From: Coffea arabica
Lineage: Eukaryota; Streptophyta; Magnoliopsida; Gentianales; Rubiaceae
DNA: 64,000 nt
Assembly: GCF_036785885.1 (NCBI RefSeq)
Contig: NC_092322.1
Coordinates: forward strand, 15,770,466 to 15,834,465
Direction of reading: 5' to 3'
The first letter of the stretch is position 1. The number at the start of each line of letters is the position of its first letter. Both the position numbers and the translations under genes were made by a program. Positions 1 to 11,195 of this stretch are shown piece after piece. The notes below the pieces were generated by a model that did not search any database, had not been told where the DNA came from, and worked only from the letters and a program-made list of their open reading frames with translations.

Positions 1-778
1 CCGGCCCGGCGGTCGAACCGGTGGACTGGTCATTGGACCGGGCCGGGTTTGGAATCAGATCGTTTGTGCAAAGAGACCGTTGACTTTGTCAACGATCCGG
101 CGGTCGAACCGGGTTAAACCGGAAACCCGGCCGGTTTTGGCCGGTTTTGTCACTAACCGGATTTTGTGGAAAAATTATATTGCTATTGTTGGAACTCGAA
201 CTTCTGACCTCTGCCCTCACACTACCGCTTGCTTACCACCAAACTACTTCCAAATATGTTAATATAGTAGCTTTAGTATGATATATAAATGTTTTTTCAA
301 TTCTATCTTTTTTTCTCTAAAACAAATTTATTTGGAATCTTTTAATAAAAATTTATTACCCTCCAAACTCTATAAGTTATAAAATGGATTCCAAAAATAA
401 CATATTACATAATTCATTTAAAGACAAATATTATTTTTAATAAATTTTTACACTTAAAATTCATAAATAAGCTAGATAATTACACTAAATATAGATAAAA
501 TTTTACACTTGAAGTTTGGTATATTAATAAATAACTTTATATTTGATTGATTCTTATATGAATTAATTATTTTATAACAAATTAAATTAAATGAGCTTTT
601 GTTATGGCATTATTTATTACAATTTATATCATATATCTTATATAAATAATTATGAAATATAATATTTAAATATATGTAGTGACCCACCGGTTCAACCACT
701 TACCCACCGGTTCAACCAGTAACCCGTTGACCCACCTCCTTCGCCGGGTTCCTTCTCGGGTTGGGTTTAATAACTATG
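1..778. repeat. Left-truncated GC-rich non-autonomous transposon
   Basis: Both ends carry reiterated GGTTCAACCGG / CCGGTTCGACC-type motifs (1-145 and 680-765) facing each other around an AT-rich core, and the right end reads inward as CATAGTTATTAAACCC. This is how non-autonomous DNA elements with long sub-terminal inverted repeats look in plant genomes. The left terminus lies outside the window, so target duplication and family cannot be judged. There is no coding capacity. Confidence 0.5.
168..250 (-). other. tRNA-like A/B-box segment, possible SINE head
   Basis: Read on the minus strand, this stretch has a box A-like TTTGGTGGTAAGCAAG followed about 30 bases later by a box B-like AGTTCGAGTTCC. 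No cloverleaf can be drawn and there is no A-tail, so it is not a tRNA gene. It may be a SINE head or pol III-like promoter caught inside the surrounding repeat. Confidence 0.3.
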
Positions 779-1041
779 CTCACATATAGTTATTTTTTAG
801 GAGCAAAAAGATTAGATACCATTTGTAGTTAAACAAATGATTTAATCTATATTCATTTTTACATCTAAAAAATGTAGAATCTGACCCTAACTATGTATTC
901 ATTTTTCTCTTAAAAAGTAAGATCTGACCAGATTTATATTCATTTTTGCCTTTAAATAACTGGGATTTGATCCTTTTATACCTAAAAAGTTATTATATGC
1001 GAGTTACATGATGATTTCAAACCAACAAGTGACTGAAATTT
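779..1041. other. AT-rich spacer, nothing recognised
   Basis: Spacer between the left repeat and the outer inverted repeat. I see no ORF, RNA gene or clear repeat here. Confidence 0.5.
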
Positions 1042-1345
1042 AGGAGAAAATTGCACCAGTTATCCCTCACATATTACTAATGTGAAAATTTAGTCCCTCA
1101 GAACGAAAATAAGTAATTTGAGTCATTAATAAATAAAAAAATTTTGGTCCCTAATCACTTCTCCGTTGAATTTTTTGTTGGAATTAGTCATGTGCATATC
1201 ATGTGACCAATTTTTAAAGAGTAAAAATGCCATATCACTCTAGTGTTGACCAAAATGTAAGGAACCAACCAGTATTTTTCTTCATCTCCTTCAATTCTTT
1301 AATTTTCTAAACCGTGCTACCGCTACCACCGTGGTCCACCACTAA
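1042..1345 (+). repeat. Outer terminal inverted repeat, left copy
   Basis: Inverted partner of 8160-8462. The two copies are collinear with many substitutions and small indels, so the element is old. Confidence 0.6.
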
Positions 1346-3494
1346 AATATGCGACAATGAGTCGAGTAGAACGACTAGTTGGATAAAGCAAATAGTCTTT
1401 GAATCATGTGTGGTAGATGGGAACGTCTGCTACCAGTGGTTAGCCAGACAAGCATGAATTCTTGCTGGCAAATTTTATTGAGTGGGTAGCTTAGTAACGG
1501 TGGCTCTTCTTCGTCTTCAAACTCTAGGGTCAAAAGAAAAAATGTAAAGAAATATGTAAGCTTTTTCCGTTGTTTCAATACAGTTGAAAAATCATTTTGA
1601 TCCTCAGTCAATTGAATTCTTTTAGATTTTTCATTTGTAACGTTATTCTCAATTGTGTTGGCTTAAAGGGTTTGCAAGACTGATGTAGGAGAGCTAAACG
1701 CAATGAAGTTTACAGAATTTATTAGTTGTAAGAAAATAGCAAATGCGGTTTCTGCTATACTTGACTATATCCCCACCCCATGAAAAAAAAAGGAAAAATA
1801 TTGATAGAATATGACAATATTGGAGAAATAAATCTGCTTTCTTGTGGGATCTAAGATTGGTTTAGTATTGCCATAATTGGGAGGAATATTCTTAGGAATA
1901 GTAAAATACCAGAACTGGTATTTTCTCTTTAGTTTGTCCAGTACTTTGTAATCATTTTGTTTTTTTTATCCTATTGTACTAAAAAAGTTCAGGTTTTTGG
2001 AACTTTTCGGGGAAAATTGTCAATTTAGTCTACAAACTTTTTCACTAAAGCCAATTTGGTCTCTAAAAGTTTTATCGTATCAATTAAGTCCTTTAACTAA
2101 AATTCTTGTGCTAATTGAGGACCTATACGGTGTCACCACCCAAACATGTGTTTCTATACTCAAACTAGCAGCGGGTTATGGGCATCTTTTAAAGTAGAAA
2201 ATACGATTTTCTATAGGAAAGCAAACATCAAGCATTTGAGACCAAATTGGAGGAAACCTTAAGCGAAATAGGCAAGCAAAATTAGGGCTTTTTTTTTTTA
2301 CTAAAATAGCCACCAATTGAGAGGGATTGGATGAAAGAACCAAAGCCGAATGGAGAAGCTGGTTTACAGATGGCACAACTAAGCAAGGAAAAGCTCAAGG
2401 ATGACAATTCTGGTAGGGGCTATAAATCAAACCAAACAGTGTAGTATAAGACTTGAACGCGACTTAAATTAGACTTGTTCAAATTTGTTTGTTTAGGTAT
2501 CAATCCAAACCCCAACATGATTTCAGGATCATAAATATTAACGAATCAATCACGATTTTCACGTTATCCGACTTGATATGTTTAGGACATATAAAATAAG
2601 TAAATTTTATAAAAATATATCTATAGTTTTCCTTCTAAACTCCACTTCTTTCCTTCTCATATATTACTTATCTTATAAAATAGTAAGTATATAATACTCT
2701 TATCTCTTAAATAGGCATAATTGATTTTAATTACATCCCTAATTCATTATAATAAATTTCTTGAACAGGCATAATTGACTTTAATCACATCCCTAATTCA
2801 TCATAATAAATTTCTTGAATATCATAAAGTAAATATTATGGGAAAAAAGCAACAAATTAGGGTGAAAATCTCTATATAATACAACATGAAATTTCAAGTC
2901 AAACCAAACTTTGATTGTCTGTGTTTGAACTTAATACTTTGACAAGCCAAGCCAAACTTTTCGTGAACTTACAACTAAAATTTCAAACCAAACTTGATCT
3001 ATGTCTTTCAAAAAATTATCAAACACAAGCCAAGTTCAAACATTCCTTTGAATTTTCAAACCAATCCTGAACATACCTCTGTTTGACTCATTGAGACTTG
3101 TATTTAGTCCTAAACTCTGGCAGAATGGCAGTGAATATTTTCGATGAGTCTTAGCTTGCTCGTAAGTGTTTGAAATTGAATTTTTTTTTGAATAAGTTGA
3201 AGTTTATATCTGTAACAAGTTGTTGGTTGTTGAATTACAGTTGTCGGATTTGAATTTTATAATTTGAATGATAGGGTTTTAGTACATGTGAGATATTGGG
3301 TATGCCATGGTATCTATTGTAGCCTTCCTTCTTACTTTAGTTTCGGTGGTCCCTTTGCTGTAAAAAATACACTATATTGTTGTTTTCATGTTGCTTAGTT
3401 GGGTTATAGGATAGTGACTGAGCATGTGGATGCCTAATTAATTTTTTTTTTGTCTTTTGTGAAAAAGAAAACATAGGACATGAGCCGGACTATT

Positions 3495-4765
3495 TTATAC
3501 TAAAAATATATTATGATGGGGTATATTTTGGATCACCACATGAAAAGTATGTGGGGGCTAATATGGAATCCTTTGAAGGTGTTATTGCGAATATGGATAA
3601 CATGTCACATATTCATTGCTTCTGCACTTTAGTCAAATACCAAGAAAATGTGAAATTGCTTTATAGAGTTCCATGTGGAGATTGTGTCTTCAAACTTTGT
3701 AATATAGAAGGTGAAGATGATGCTATAGACATGGCCCCTATTGAGAAATAAACTAGTGAAGTTGAGGTGTACTTGGTGTAGAAATTTCACGTTAGATTTA
3801 TTGATAGTAAATTGGGCAACTTTAATGCAAATATTGGAGAGTTGATGTATCAAATGAAGATGCTTTTTATGTTGATATCATGTTTGATGACTCCACCACA
3901 TTCAAAGAAACCAAATGTGTTGGTTGAATTAGTCGAGAAAGAAGATGGTTGTGGGATTGAAGAAGGTGTACAATCAGATTCTACAGAAGATGAAAGTTTG
4001 GCTGATAGTGATTATGTATTCAGTGATGATGAAGATGATGTCATTCTTAAGAAATCTGTTGTTGGTGCTAATAAAGAGCTTGAAACAGGGAAGAAAATGG
4101 CAGAAACAATTGCTGTTGAAAGCCAAAATAAATGCAGAAAAATGAACAAAAAAAAGCTAGCTGCTGGAAGAGCATTTGGACAACAAAATAGGGATGATAA
4201 AACTGGTGACTTGAAATTATACGATGGAAAAAATATTCCAATGCATGAAGAATCAGAGTCAATCAATTCCGAAGGTCTAAATAGCAACAGTAAAGCCTCA
4301 GATGATGATAGTTTAAAGAGGAGGAAGTCAAGATACGTGAAGTTTAGACCTGAGCACGATATGGTGAATCCAAAATTCTTTGTTGGACTATTGTTTGATG
4401 ATAAACAGATATTTAAATGAGCTGTTGATTATTATGGAGTCAAATGGGGGTGAAGGTTTTAGGTGGGGAAGAATGATACTAGTAGAATACGGGCTTAAAT
4501 AAAATAGTGCAAATTGTAGTTGGTTCATTTATGCTTCAAAGGAAGTTGACAGTGATGCCTTTGTTATTAGAACCATGGGATGACCTTGCAATTGTGGTAG
4601 GACTTTTTACCACAAGCACGTCAATTCAGGTTTCCTAAGCAACTACAAACGTCGATATACAAAGCTGTGGGATTACTGTGAAGAGCTGCTGGCTTGCAAT
4701 CCTGGCTCAACTGTGCATATGGAGATAATGGTTGATGATATAAGTGGTAAAGAAAGATTTTAGAG
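3495..4765 (+). pseudogene. MuDR-family transposase remnant (N-terminal half)
   Basis: Translation starts with an IYYDGVYFGSPHEKYVGA-like stretch, the usual MuDR N-terminal module. An acidic Ser/Asp-rich linker follows (about 3930-4060). Then comes the MuDR DNA-binding block with NPKFFVGLLFDDKQIFK, KND..RIRA, a degenerate CxW/AS motif, and CNCGRTFYHKHVNSGFL..Y (about 4365-4700). Several lesions break it: stops near 3749 and 3779, a TGA at 4418-4420 inside the F-x-x-A-V-x-Y motif, and more stops at 4450-4600. Homology ends near 4765 without the DDE catalytic core or the SWIM zinc finger, so this is a 5' relic. The longest surviving open stretch (3812-4420, 202 codons) covers only the linker and the start of the DNA-binding block. 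Confidence 0.75.
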
Positions 4766-5434
4766 TATATACATATGATTTGTCGAAACTCTATCGAAAT
4801 TTTTCAAATTTTAACACAATATAAAGTTACATGAAATAGCATATAAATTATCATGTCCAAGACCAATAATAAATAGATGCATCCATACAAACAAGAACAT
4901 TCCATTGCAGACTAACCTACCTTTACACATGTTTGCACGTACACAGCTTTCCAACAAACATGCCTAATCAGCTTAAATCTATTAAACGCTATTTTTTCCA
5001 ACAACTTGACTATTTTAATGCAGCATTTTGAGTCCTACTTCCACAGGCCTTCTTCTTGCATTGTGAAATGACAATGCCATTAATAAGATGTAACCTTTTA
5101 CCAGTGCCAATATCAATATCTTAGCTTGTTTGTTCAATTTTTGAAATTCTATCTCATTTTTCTATTGTCTCCCTCAGCTTTCCTTAGTTCTCTTAACAAT
5201 TTAGCAATCGTGTTCTTCGTATACTCCAGTAAGGGCTGATCATACCATAAAAAAGTTACAAGAATGAGATGCTTGCATTCAAAATTAATCCACCATTAGT
5301 AATTATAAATAAATAAATACAGCCCAACCATTACAAAATTATTAAAATTTAAGCATTTGTTTAGTCATATTACACCATAATTTCTACACCCATGGAACCT
5401 TCTTGATGGATTTGTTGTAGTTCAAGAAGACACT

Positions 5435-7173
5435 TGTGATAGGCCTACCTCTCCCTAAGGCGAACCAAAGGGTTCGGCGGACCGCCTACCCAACTCTCGC
5501 CGAGACTCACTCACTTACTACAGTTCTCAAATCAATTACAATGCACATCTCAAATATTACATCAAATGTTCCACAAATTTAATTACACTACAAATTAAAA
5601 CCTCAAGAGATAAAAGCAATACTAATTTCCCGAATAAGACAAAGGTCCTCAGTTCTCATATAATTACAAATACAATCGCAGTTTCAAATATTACATAAGA
5701 TAAAACTAAAACTCCAACTGTACAGGAGATAATCCAACCATTCACACGGAGAACTTAATACAAGCTTTCTTTGCCTCGAGCCCTGTGGAGGGGAAATAAA
5801 ATATTTTTAAGGTGAGCTAGAAGCTCAACGAGTAATTAGTAATCAAATAAGTTTCACAATAGTTCATTTCAATGATGTCATGAATCAGTAATCAAATGTA
5901 TGTTTATTGCTCTTGTGAGCCAGTGAAATCATTATACTTAAACATTAAATAGATCCAGTAATAGTGAAACAGGAATAGGAAGCCATTTGTGCTCCAAATA
6001 TAATGTAAACAGTGGTGGAGACGTTGGTTCTAAGCACAAGACTTTCCAAGAACTCATTGAAACCAAATCATGTCATGAACTCGCATGCAAGCACACATGA
6101 TATGCAATCGAGTAAATAAATGCAAGAAACAGTTAATAAGTAGTTTTAAAAATAGTTTGGAGTCACTCATCAACCACGGCTCATAATTCTCATCCATCAT
6201 AGACAGTTTCCTCGATCCAGTCCAAGCTTTTCATTCTACCAAGAATTAACCCAAACTCACAGCGATTAAACGTTCTCAAAGATTGGATAGCACTTCCTCT
6301 TAAATTCCTTATTTTCCATCCTACAAGACATTACAAATCACATCTCAACTCCATCACAATTACACATACAAATCATAAACTATTAAACACTCTTAATTAG
6401 GGTCACAACACCCTTCACATACAACCATTAGATAGCTCCATAATTAATCACAATAAAGCCCTAAATTAGAAACCCTAATCTGAACTTTAACCCCACAAGC
6501 GGAAATTTTCCATAAGTAACCGCAACTAGAACATATAAGCTTTATCTTACACCTAACCAAACTATCATTCCATGGCCCAACATTAATTATCACATAAGAG
6601 CAGAAAAATCACTAATAAATCTGAAAGTTATCAAACTCTACTTTCAGCCATGAAATCTTCCACAATACAACATATTTAACCACTATAAACCACTAATATG
6701 CCATTATTAGAACAAAGAGGGAATTTTCCAAGCAAGGTACCTTAAATCCTCAAGAAAGATGGTGACTTAGAGTTTCCCCTTCCAAAACAACTCCACCAAC
6801 CTCTTTAAACCTCCATAGTGAACACTTGTATGGAGTAGATTGAAAAACTAACGGTGAAATCTCAAGATGTAAGCAAGAAATGGAAGAATGAAGTTGAAGT
6901 TTTCTTTCTCTCTTTTCCCTCATGAAGCTCGGCCAAGCCAAGGAAAGAAATGAAGATATTTCAGCCAAAAAGCAAAATAAGAATGAAGAAAACAACCAGT
7001 CAAACCTGGCTGCCGCCTGTGACATGTCACAATCCGACCGGATTCAAGACAGAATGAAATCAATTTTTTTTCAAATGGCCAACTCAATCCGGCCAATAAC
7101 TGGCCAAATATGCGGCCGGATTTGCTAACACTGTTCACCAGCAATTTTTTTCCTCTTTCTTTTGGGCGTCACA
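5435..7173. mobile_element. Solo LTR, probably Ty3/Gypsy-type, 1739 bp
   Basis: The segment begins TGTGATAGG and ends GGGCGTCACA, giving the TG..CA termini with short inverted TGTGA/TCACA ends. It is flanked on both sides by the perfect 5-bp duplication ACACT (5430-5434 and 7174-7178). No primer-binding site, polypurine tract or gag-pol lies next to it, so it is a solo LTR left after recombination. The length and the GTGAGCTAGAAGCTCAACGAG motif suit long Gypsy LTRs, but I assign the superfamily by feel only. It sits inside the MULE and is therefore younger. Confidence 0.75.
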
Positions 7174-7903
7174 ACACTATTTTGCAGGATTCTTGGCAAT
7201 GGCATTTCACAATTTCTTCTCCATTGTAGTATTCAGCTTTTCCTCTGCTAAATCCTTCAACATATGAACTTCCATATGTCTCATTCCTTGAAGATCGATT
7301 TGTAGTTGAGCTTGACGAACATGAACCCAAATTTCTCCATTTGTTATGCATTTCAAATGATGAACTTGAAGACATTTTAGTTGAAACCTAAAATTGGGAA
7401 TAGATGGAAGAACCCTAATTTCTTCCTTTATTCCCCCGTAGCTCTTTTTGCTCCAAATTGGTCTCAAAATGGTTGATATCTTATTTTTTTTGTTAAAATC
7501 GTATTTTCTACTTCTAAAAATGCCCTACCTTGCCGGTGGTCTAGGTACAAAAGCACATGTTTCGGGTGATGACACTGTATAGGTCCTTAGTTGGCACAAG
7601 AATTTTATTTGAAGGATTTAATTCATGCGACAAAACTTTTAGGGACCAAAACGGGTTTAGTGAAAAAGTTTGGGGACAAAATTGGTAATTTTCCCAACTT
7701 TTTAACATTAATTATTGTCCTAAAGTATTAGTTTATGCCTTAGATATCAACTAAAGTTGGTAATCTTTGTTGTAGATTCATGGAATCCTGAACTATTATT
7801 TCCTCTGGGTATCATCATAGCAAGGTGCTTGAGAACATTTCCTTCGACAGACCCCGTCTAGTTTTGTCTTCATATTTTTCGCCAGTTATCTGCCCATGTG
7901 ATT

Positions 7904-8143
7904 GGGCTTGCCGGTTAAGGCACCAGTTTGAAGCTTAGAAGTGAATCTAAGGAATTTTAGTACTCTAATCATTAGAATATTGGGATTGCACTCTTTGCTG
8001 TTGCCATGGTGCAGGTAATTCATGGGCTTGCCGGTTAAGGCACCAGTTTGAAGCTTAGAAGTGAATCTAAGGAATTTTAGTACTCTAATCATCAGAATAT
8101 TGGGATTGCACCCTTTGCTGTTGCCATGGTGCAAGTAATTCAT
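7904..8143. repeat. Two tandem 120-bp units
   Basis: Two head-to-tail copies (7904-8023 and 8024-8143) start GGGCTTGCCGGTTAAGGC and differ at only a few positions. The near identity marks a recent local tandem duplication inside the old outer element, just before its right terminal repeat. The unit keeps a reading frame open on the minus strand by virtue of its length (a multiple of three), but it resembles no protein. Confidence 0.85.
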
Positions 8144-8159
8144 GATAGAGTTTCAATTA

Positions 8160-8462
8160 CCACAGTGGTAGTGGTGGTGGTGGTGATAAGGTTTAGAAGA
8201 TTGAAGAATTGGAGGAGATGAAAGAAGAATAGTGATTGATCTCTTACATTTTGGTCAACATTAGAGTGATATGCCATTTTTACCCTTTAAAAGTTGGTCA
8301 CATGATGTGCACATGACTAATTCTTGCAAAAATTCAATGGAGAAGTGATTGGGGACCAAAATTGATCATTTTTTATTTATTTATTAGGGACTCAAATTAC
8401 TCATTTTCATTCTAAGTAACTAAAATTTTACATCAGTGATATGTGAAGGACGATTAGTATAA
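8160..8462 (-). repeat. Outer terminal inverted repeat, right copy
   Basis: Inverted partner of 1042-1345. It carries the same blocks in reverse-complement order, for example GGTCACATGATGTGCACATGA against TCATGTGCATATCATGTGACC on the left. Confidence 0.6.
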
Positions 8463-8549
8463 ACTTTTCAAAAGGGATAAATTTAGAAACCTTCCCAGTG
8501 GTTTCTGACAATTTCACTCGCCTCTCCTGAAATTTGTAAAATTATACAA

Positions 8550-9372
8550 ACCTCTCTTGAGGTTAAGGTTTTGATAACAAAGTTAGTCCAATTAGAAAAA
8601 GTAATATTAAAAAAGTATTTTAAAAAAAGAGATGAAATTTTTATTTCAAAAATACCCCTTATACATGTATATAAGTCGTATTAGTAAAAGAATAAAAATA
8701 ATTAAAAGTTAGAAACAATTAATACACATATTTAACCATTCACAAAATTCACATTTAATAAATTAGATAACATAAATAAGCAATAAAACTACACCAATGA
8801 TTATAAGATTTAGCAAAAAAACTAGCCATGTTTTTTAACGTGATGTTTGTTATGATTCTCATTATTTCGAATAGAAAAATTTTCAAATTTTGTCTTTCTT
8901 TTCCTTCCTTTCAATTTTCTTTGAAACTCTTAAAACTGTGACAATTGTAAAGTAATTTCTTGGAAATAAAGGAGACAATTGTAAAGTAATTTCATGGAAA
9001 TAAGGGAGAAAGGAGGGAAAAGAAAGGTAAAATTCGAAAATATTTCTATTCAAAATCACAAGAATCATAATAAACATTATGTTAAAAGAGATGACTAATC
9101 TGTTTTGATGAATCTTGTAATCATTAGTGTAATTTTTTTTGCTTATTTATGTTGTCTAATTTATTAAATATGAACTTTTTGAGTGGTTAAATGTGTATAT
9201 TAATTGTTTTTAATTTTTAATTATTTTTATTCTTATACTAATACGACTTATATACATGCATAAGGAATATTTATAGAATAAAAGTTTTATCCTCTTCTTA
9301 AGGTACTTTTTAAATGTTACTTTTCTAATTGGACTAATTTTATTATCAAAATCTTAATTTCAAGGACGAAAT
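8550..9372. mobile_element. Foldback element with ~380-bp arms
   Basis: The left arm (about 8550-8935) is the reverse complement of the right arm (about 8995-9372). Matching pairs include GGTTTTGATAACAAAGTTAG with CTAATTTTATTATCAAAATC, and TATATAAGTCGTATTAGTA with TACTAATACGACTTATATA. The small loop holds two copies of ACAATTGTAAAGTAATTTC (near 8941 and 8975). No transposase is present. It is a long-armed foldback/MITE; the family is unknown. Confidence 0.7.
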
Positions 9373-9959
9373 ATGAAAAATGTTTTAAAAGATTTTACTT
9401 TTTAAATAATCTACAAGCATGGATTCTCGTCTCACGAAGGGATATGTCTTAGTTGGGATTGGGCAGTTGGTATCGTTTATCAATACAACAACCGAGAAGA
9501 CTTCGATTTAATCTATTTTTAACAAACAGAACTTTGAATGAACAGTCAAGATCAATCCCAGCTCATTTGAATTTCAAATGAATGACTGAGATCAATCTGA
9601 GCTCTCTTCGGCTGGTTTCTACGTACGCTTGCGCCTCCAATTATATCAAACCGGACCGATCCTAGTATATTACCATCTGTACCGTTTATTTCAAAATTTT
9701 GAATGCCTTGATCCACCCATCCCAAATGATCCCAACCATCCATTGGTTATCATGGATGGACTCCAACAACCGTCACTGCTCACAGATGATGTAGCAAAAC
9801 TGCCCCATCCTTTCAACAAAATGACAACTATACCCTCTCCCACTTCCATGTCCCAAAGGTCAACTATTCTCTCCCCTGCGTCCACGACTCTTCCCTAATC
9901 ATTCACAGAAGATTGACTTCTGCCAAAACCCTTCTGTCAATTTTTCTCTCTCGCAGAAA
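9373..9959 (+). promoter_or_regulatory. Upstream region and leader of the GeBP gene
   Basis: This is the non-coding stretch between the foldback element and the GeBP ATG. The last about 120 bases (9840-9959) are rich in C/T with CTCTCTCGCAG immediately before the ATG, typical of a plant 5' leader. I see no clear TATA box. The CAG before AAAATGG also resembles a splice acceptor, so a leader intron is possible. Confidence 0.4.
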
Positions 9960-11195
9960 ATGGCCAAGCCCCGTGAAACCGCAAAACCTGATCCACCAGT
10001 AGAATCCGAAGAAGAGGAAGAATCCGGCGAGGAAGAAGAGGAAGGCTCGTCGGAGGAATCAGAATCCCAACCCGAGAACGAACCTTCCCAGAAAAAGACC
10101 GCCTCCCCTCCCGCTCCGGCTACCAAGAAGCCCGAATCCGCAACACCGAAAACCCAACCGACATCTGCCGCTGCTGCAGCCTCTTCATCTGACGAATCTG
10201 AAGATGAGGAGTCCGGATCCGATACCGACTCCGACACCGAAACCCCTTCCGAGAAACCCGACCCGAGTATCAAACCCATTGCCTCAAAACCCATGGATGG
10301 CCCGCAGAAAACTACAACTACTGCAAAAAAGCCCAGATCCAAGCCCAACGCGCTGGGTCCCACTTCCCCGGCGAAGTCAACCACCGGCGCCGGAGCAAAA
10401 CGGACGGCGTCAGCAGCGGGGAGTGATGAGGGGAAGGATGCAAAGAGGTCGAAGAAAAAACCCGAAGCGGAGGCTGAAAGTTCGGAGAGAAAAGGGAATT
10501 CTAATGATGATTCGAGGAGGTTGTTTCAAAGGCTGTGGAGCGAGGATGATGAGATTGCTATCCTCAAGGGAATGCTCGATTATTCGGCCAAGAAAAAGGC
10601 TGACCCGATTAATGATTTGAATGCTTTCCTTGAATTTATTAAGAAAAATATCCATATCGATGTTAGCAAGACTCAGTTGCAGGATAAGATCAGGAGGCTG
10701 AAGAAGAAGTATGAAAACAATGCTGAAAGAGAGAAGAAGGGTAATAAAGAACTCACCTTTTCGAAGCCCCACGAGCAAAAAGCTTATGAATTTTCGAAAA
10801 AGGTGTGGGGCAAAGAGAAGAATGGTGATGGGGAGGAGAATGTTGAGAGTACTAAGGCTAATGGGACTGCAGTGAGGAAGAGCCGGAGTAGAAGCGCAGT
10901 GGTGGGTATGACGCCTAAAGTTGATGAGGTGGAGGAGAAGCTGAAGGAAGTGAAGGATTTGGTGGGTGAGAAGAATGTGGTGGAGGGGTTGAAGAATGAC
11001 AGTTTTGGTCCTACTGACAGTTTGAGGATTGAGGAGTGGGTTCTTAAGAGGGCACATTTGATTAAGGATGCAAAGAAGAGAGCTGAATTGGAGGAGAAGT
11101 GGAGGGAGTTGAAAGTCAAGGAGATTGAGTTGTTGGCTAGGAGATCAGAGTTGATGGCTGAGCAGAGTAAGCTGGTCTTGGAGGGCTTGAAATGA
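9960..11195 (+). CDS. GeBP/STOREKEEPER-like transcription regulator
   Basis: An intact, intronless 411-codon gene whose ATG lies in good plant context (AAAATGG). The first 180 residues are disordered and very acidic (Glu/Ser/Asp runs at 15-40 and 76-98), then basic with KRSKKKP (162-168) as a likely nuclear signal. Residues about 185-285 form the DUF573 DNA-binding domain of the GeBP family: RLFQRLWSEDDEIAILKGML, then KTQLQDKIRRLKKKYENN and HEQKAYEFSKKVWG. Residues 319-411 are charged and helical with spaced leucines, matching the C-terminal leucine-zipper-like dimerisation region. Relatives (GeBP, storekeeper) bind promoters and act in trichome, cytokinin or stress responses. The exact target here is unknown. 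Length and single-exon structure fit the family. Confidence 0.9.
   Translation: MAKPRETAKPDPPVESEEEEESGEEEEEGSSEESESQPENEPSQKKTASPPAPATKKPESATPKTQPTSAAAAASSSDESEDEESGSDTDSDTETPSEKPDPSIKPIASKPMDGPQKTTTTAKKPRSKPNALGPTSPAKSTTGAGAKRTASAAGSDEGKDAKRSKKKPEAEAESSERKGNSNDDSRRLFQRLWSEDDEIAILKGMLDYSAKKKADPINDLNAFLEFIKKNIHIDVSKTQLQDKIRRLKKKYENNAEREKKGNKELTFSKPHEQKAYEFSKKVWGKEKNGDGEENVESTKANGTAVRKSRSRSAVVGMTPKVDEVEEKLKEVKDLVGEKNVVEGLKNDSFGPTDSLRIEEWVLKRAHLIKDAKKRAELEEKWRELKVKEIELLARRSELMAEQSKLVLEGLK

Larger units (their letters stand above)
2010..7695 (+). mobile_element. Mutator-like element (MULE), decayed
   Basis: The ends are long terminal inverted repeats of about 250 bases. The left starts GGGAAAATTGTCAATTT at 2010 and the right ends AAATTGGTAATTTTCCC at 7695. 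Matching inner blocks include CCAAATTGGTCTCAAA and ACATGTGTTTC-like sequence. Flanking 9-mers AACTTTTCG (2001-2009) and AACTTTTTA (7696-7704) match at seven of nine positions, consistent with the 9-bp duplication made by MULEs. Inside are a broken MuDR-type transposase on the plus strand (about 3495-4765) and a later solo LTR (5435-7173). Without the LTR the element would be about 3.9 kb. It cannot mobilise itself, as no catalytic domain is left. Confidence 0.75.
1042..8462. mobile_element. Outer inverted-repeat element enclosing a MULE
   Basis: About 300 bases at 1042-1345 return in inverted orientation at 8160-8462. They share, for example, CCAATCACTTCTCC-type and AGTGATATGCCATTTTTAC-type blocks in the same order. 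Long terminal inverted repeats of this kind are typical of Mutator-like elements or foldback elements. I could not define a convincing target-site duplication, so the exact ends are uncertain by about 10-20 bases. The 670 bases (left) and 465 bases (right) between this outer pair and the inner MULE hold no gene. The inner MULE therefore probably inserted into a pre-existing non-autonomous element. Confidence 0.55.

Noticed and set aside
5380..7180. A gene or intact retrotransposon inside the MULE
   Set aside because: Only an LTR-like body with TG..CA ends and ACACT duplications is present. There is no gag-pol, primer site or second LTR, and the ORF at 6750-7025 has no domain.
9899..11119. Long minus-strand ORFs opposite the GeBP gene (161, 215 and 111 codons)
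   Set aside because: They are shadows of acidic, Lys/Glu-rich codons on the plus strand. They consist of Ser/Asp or Leu/Phe runs without any domain, and the plus-strand gene has a full DUF573 domain.
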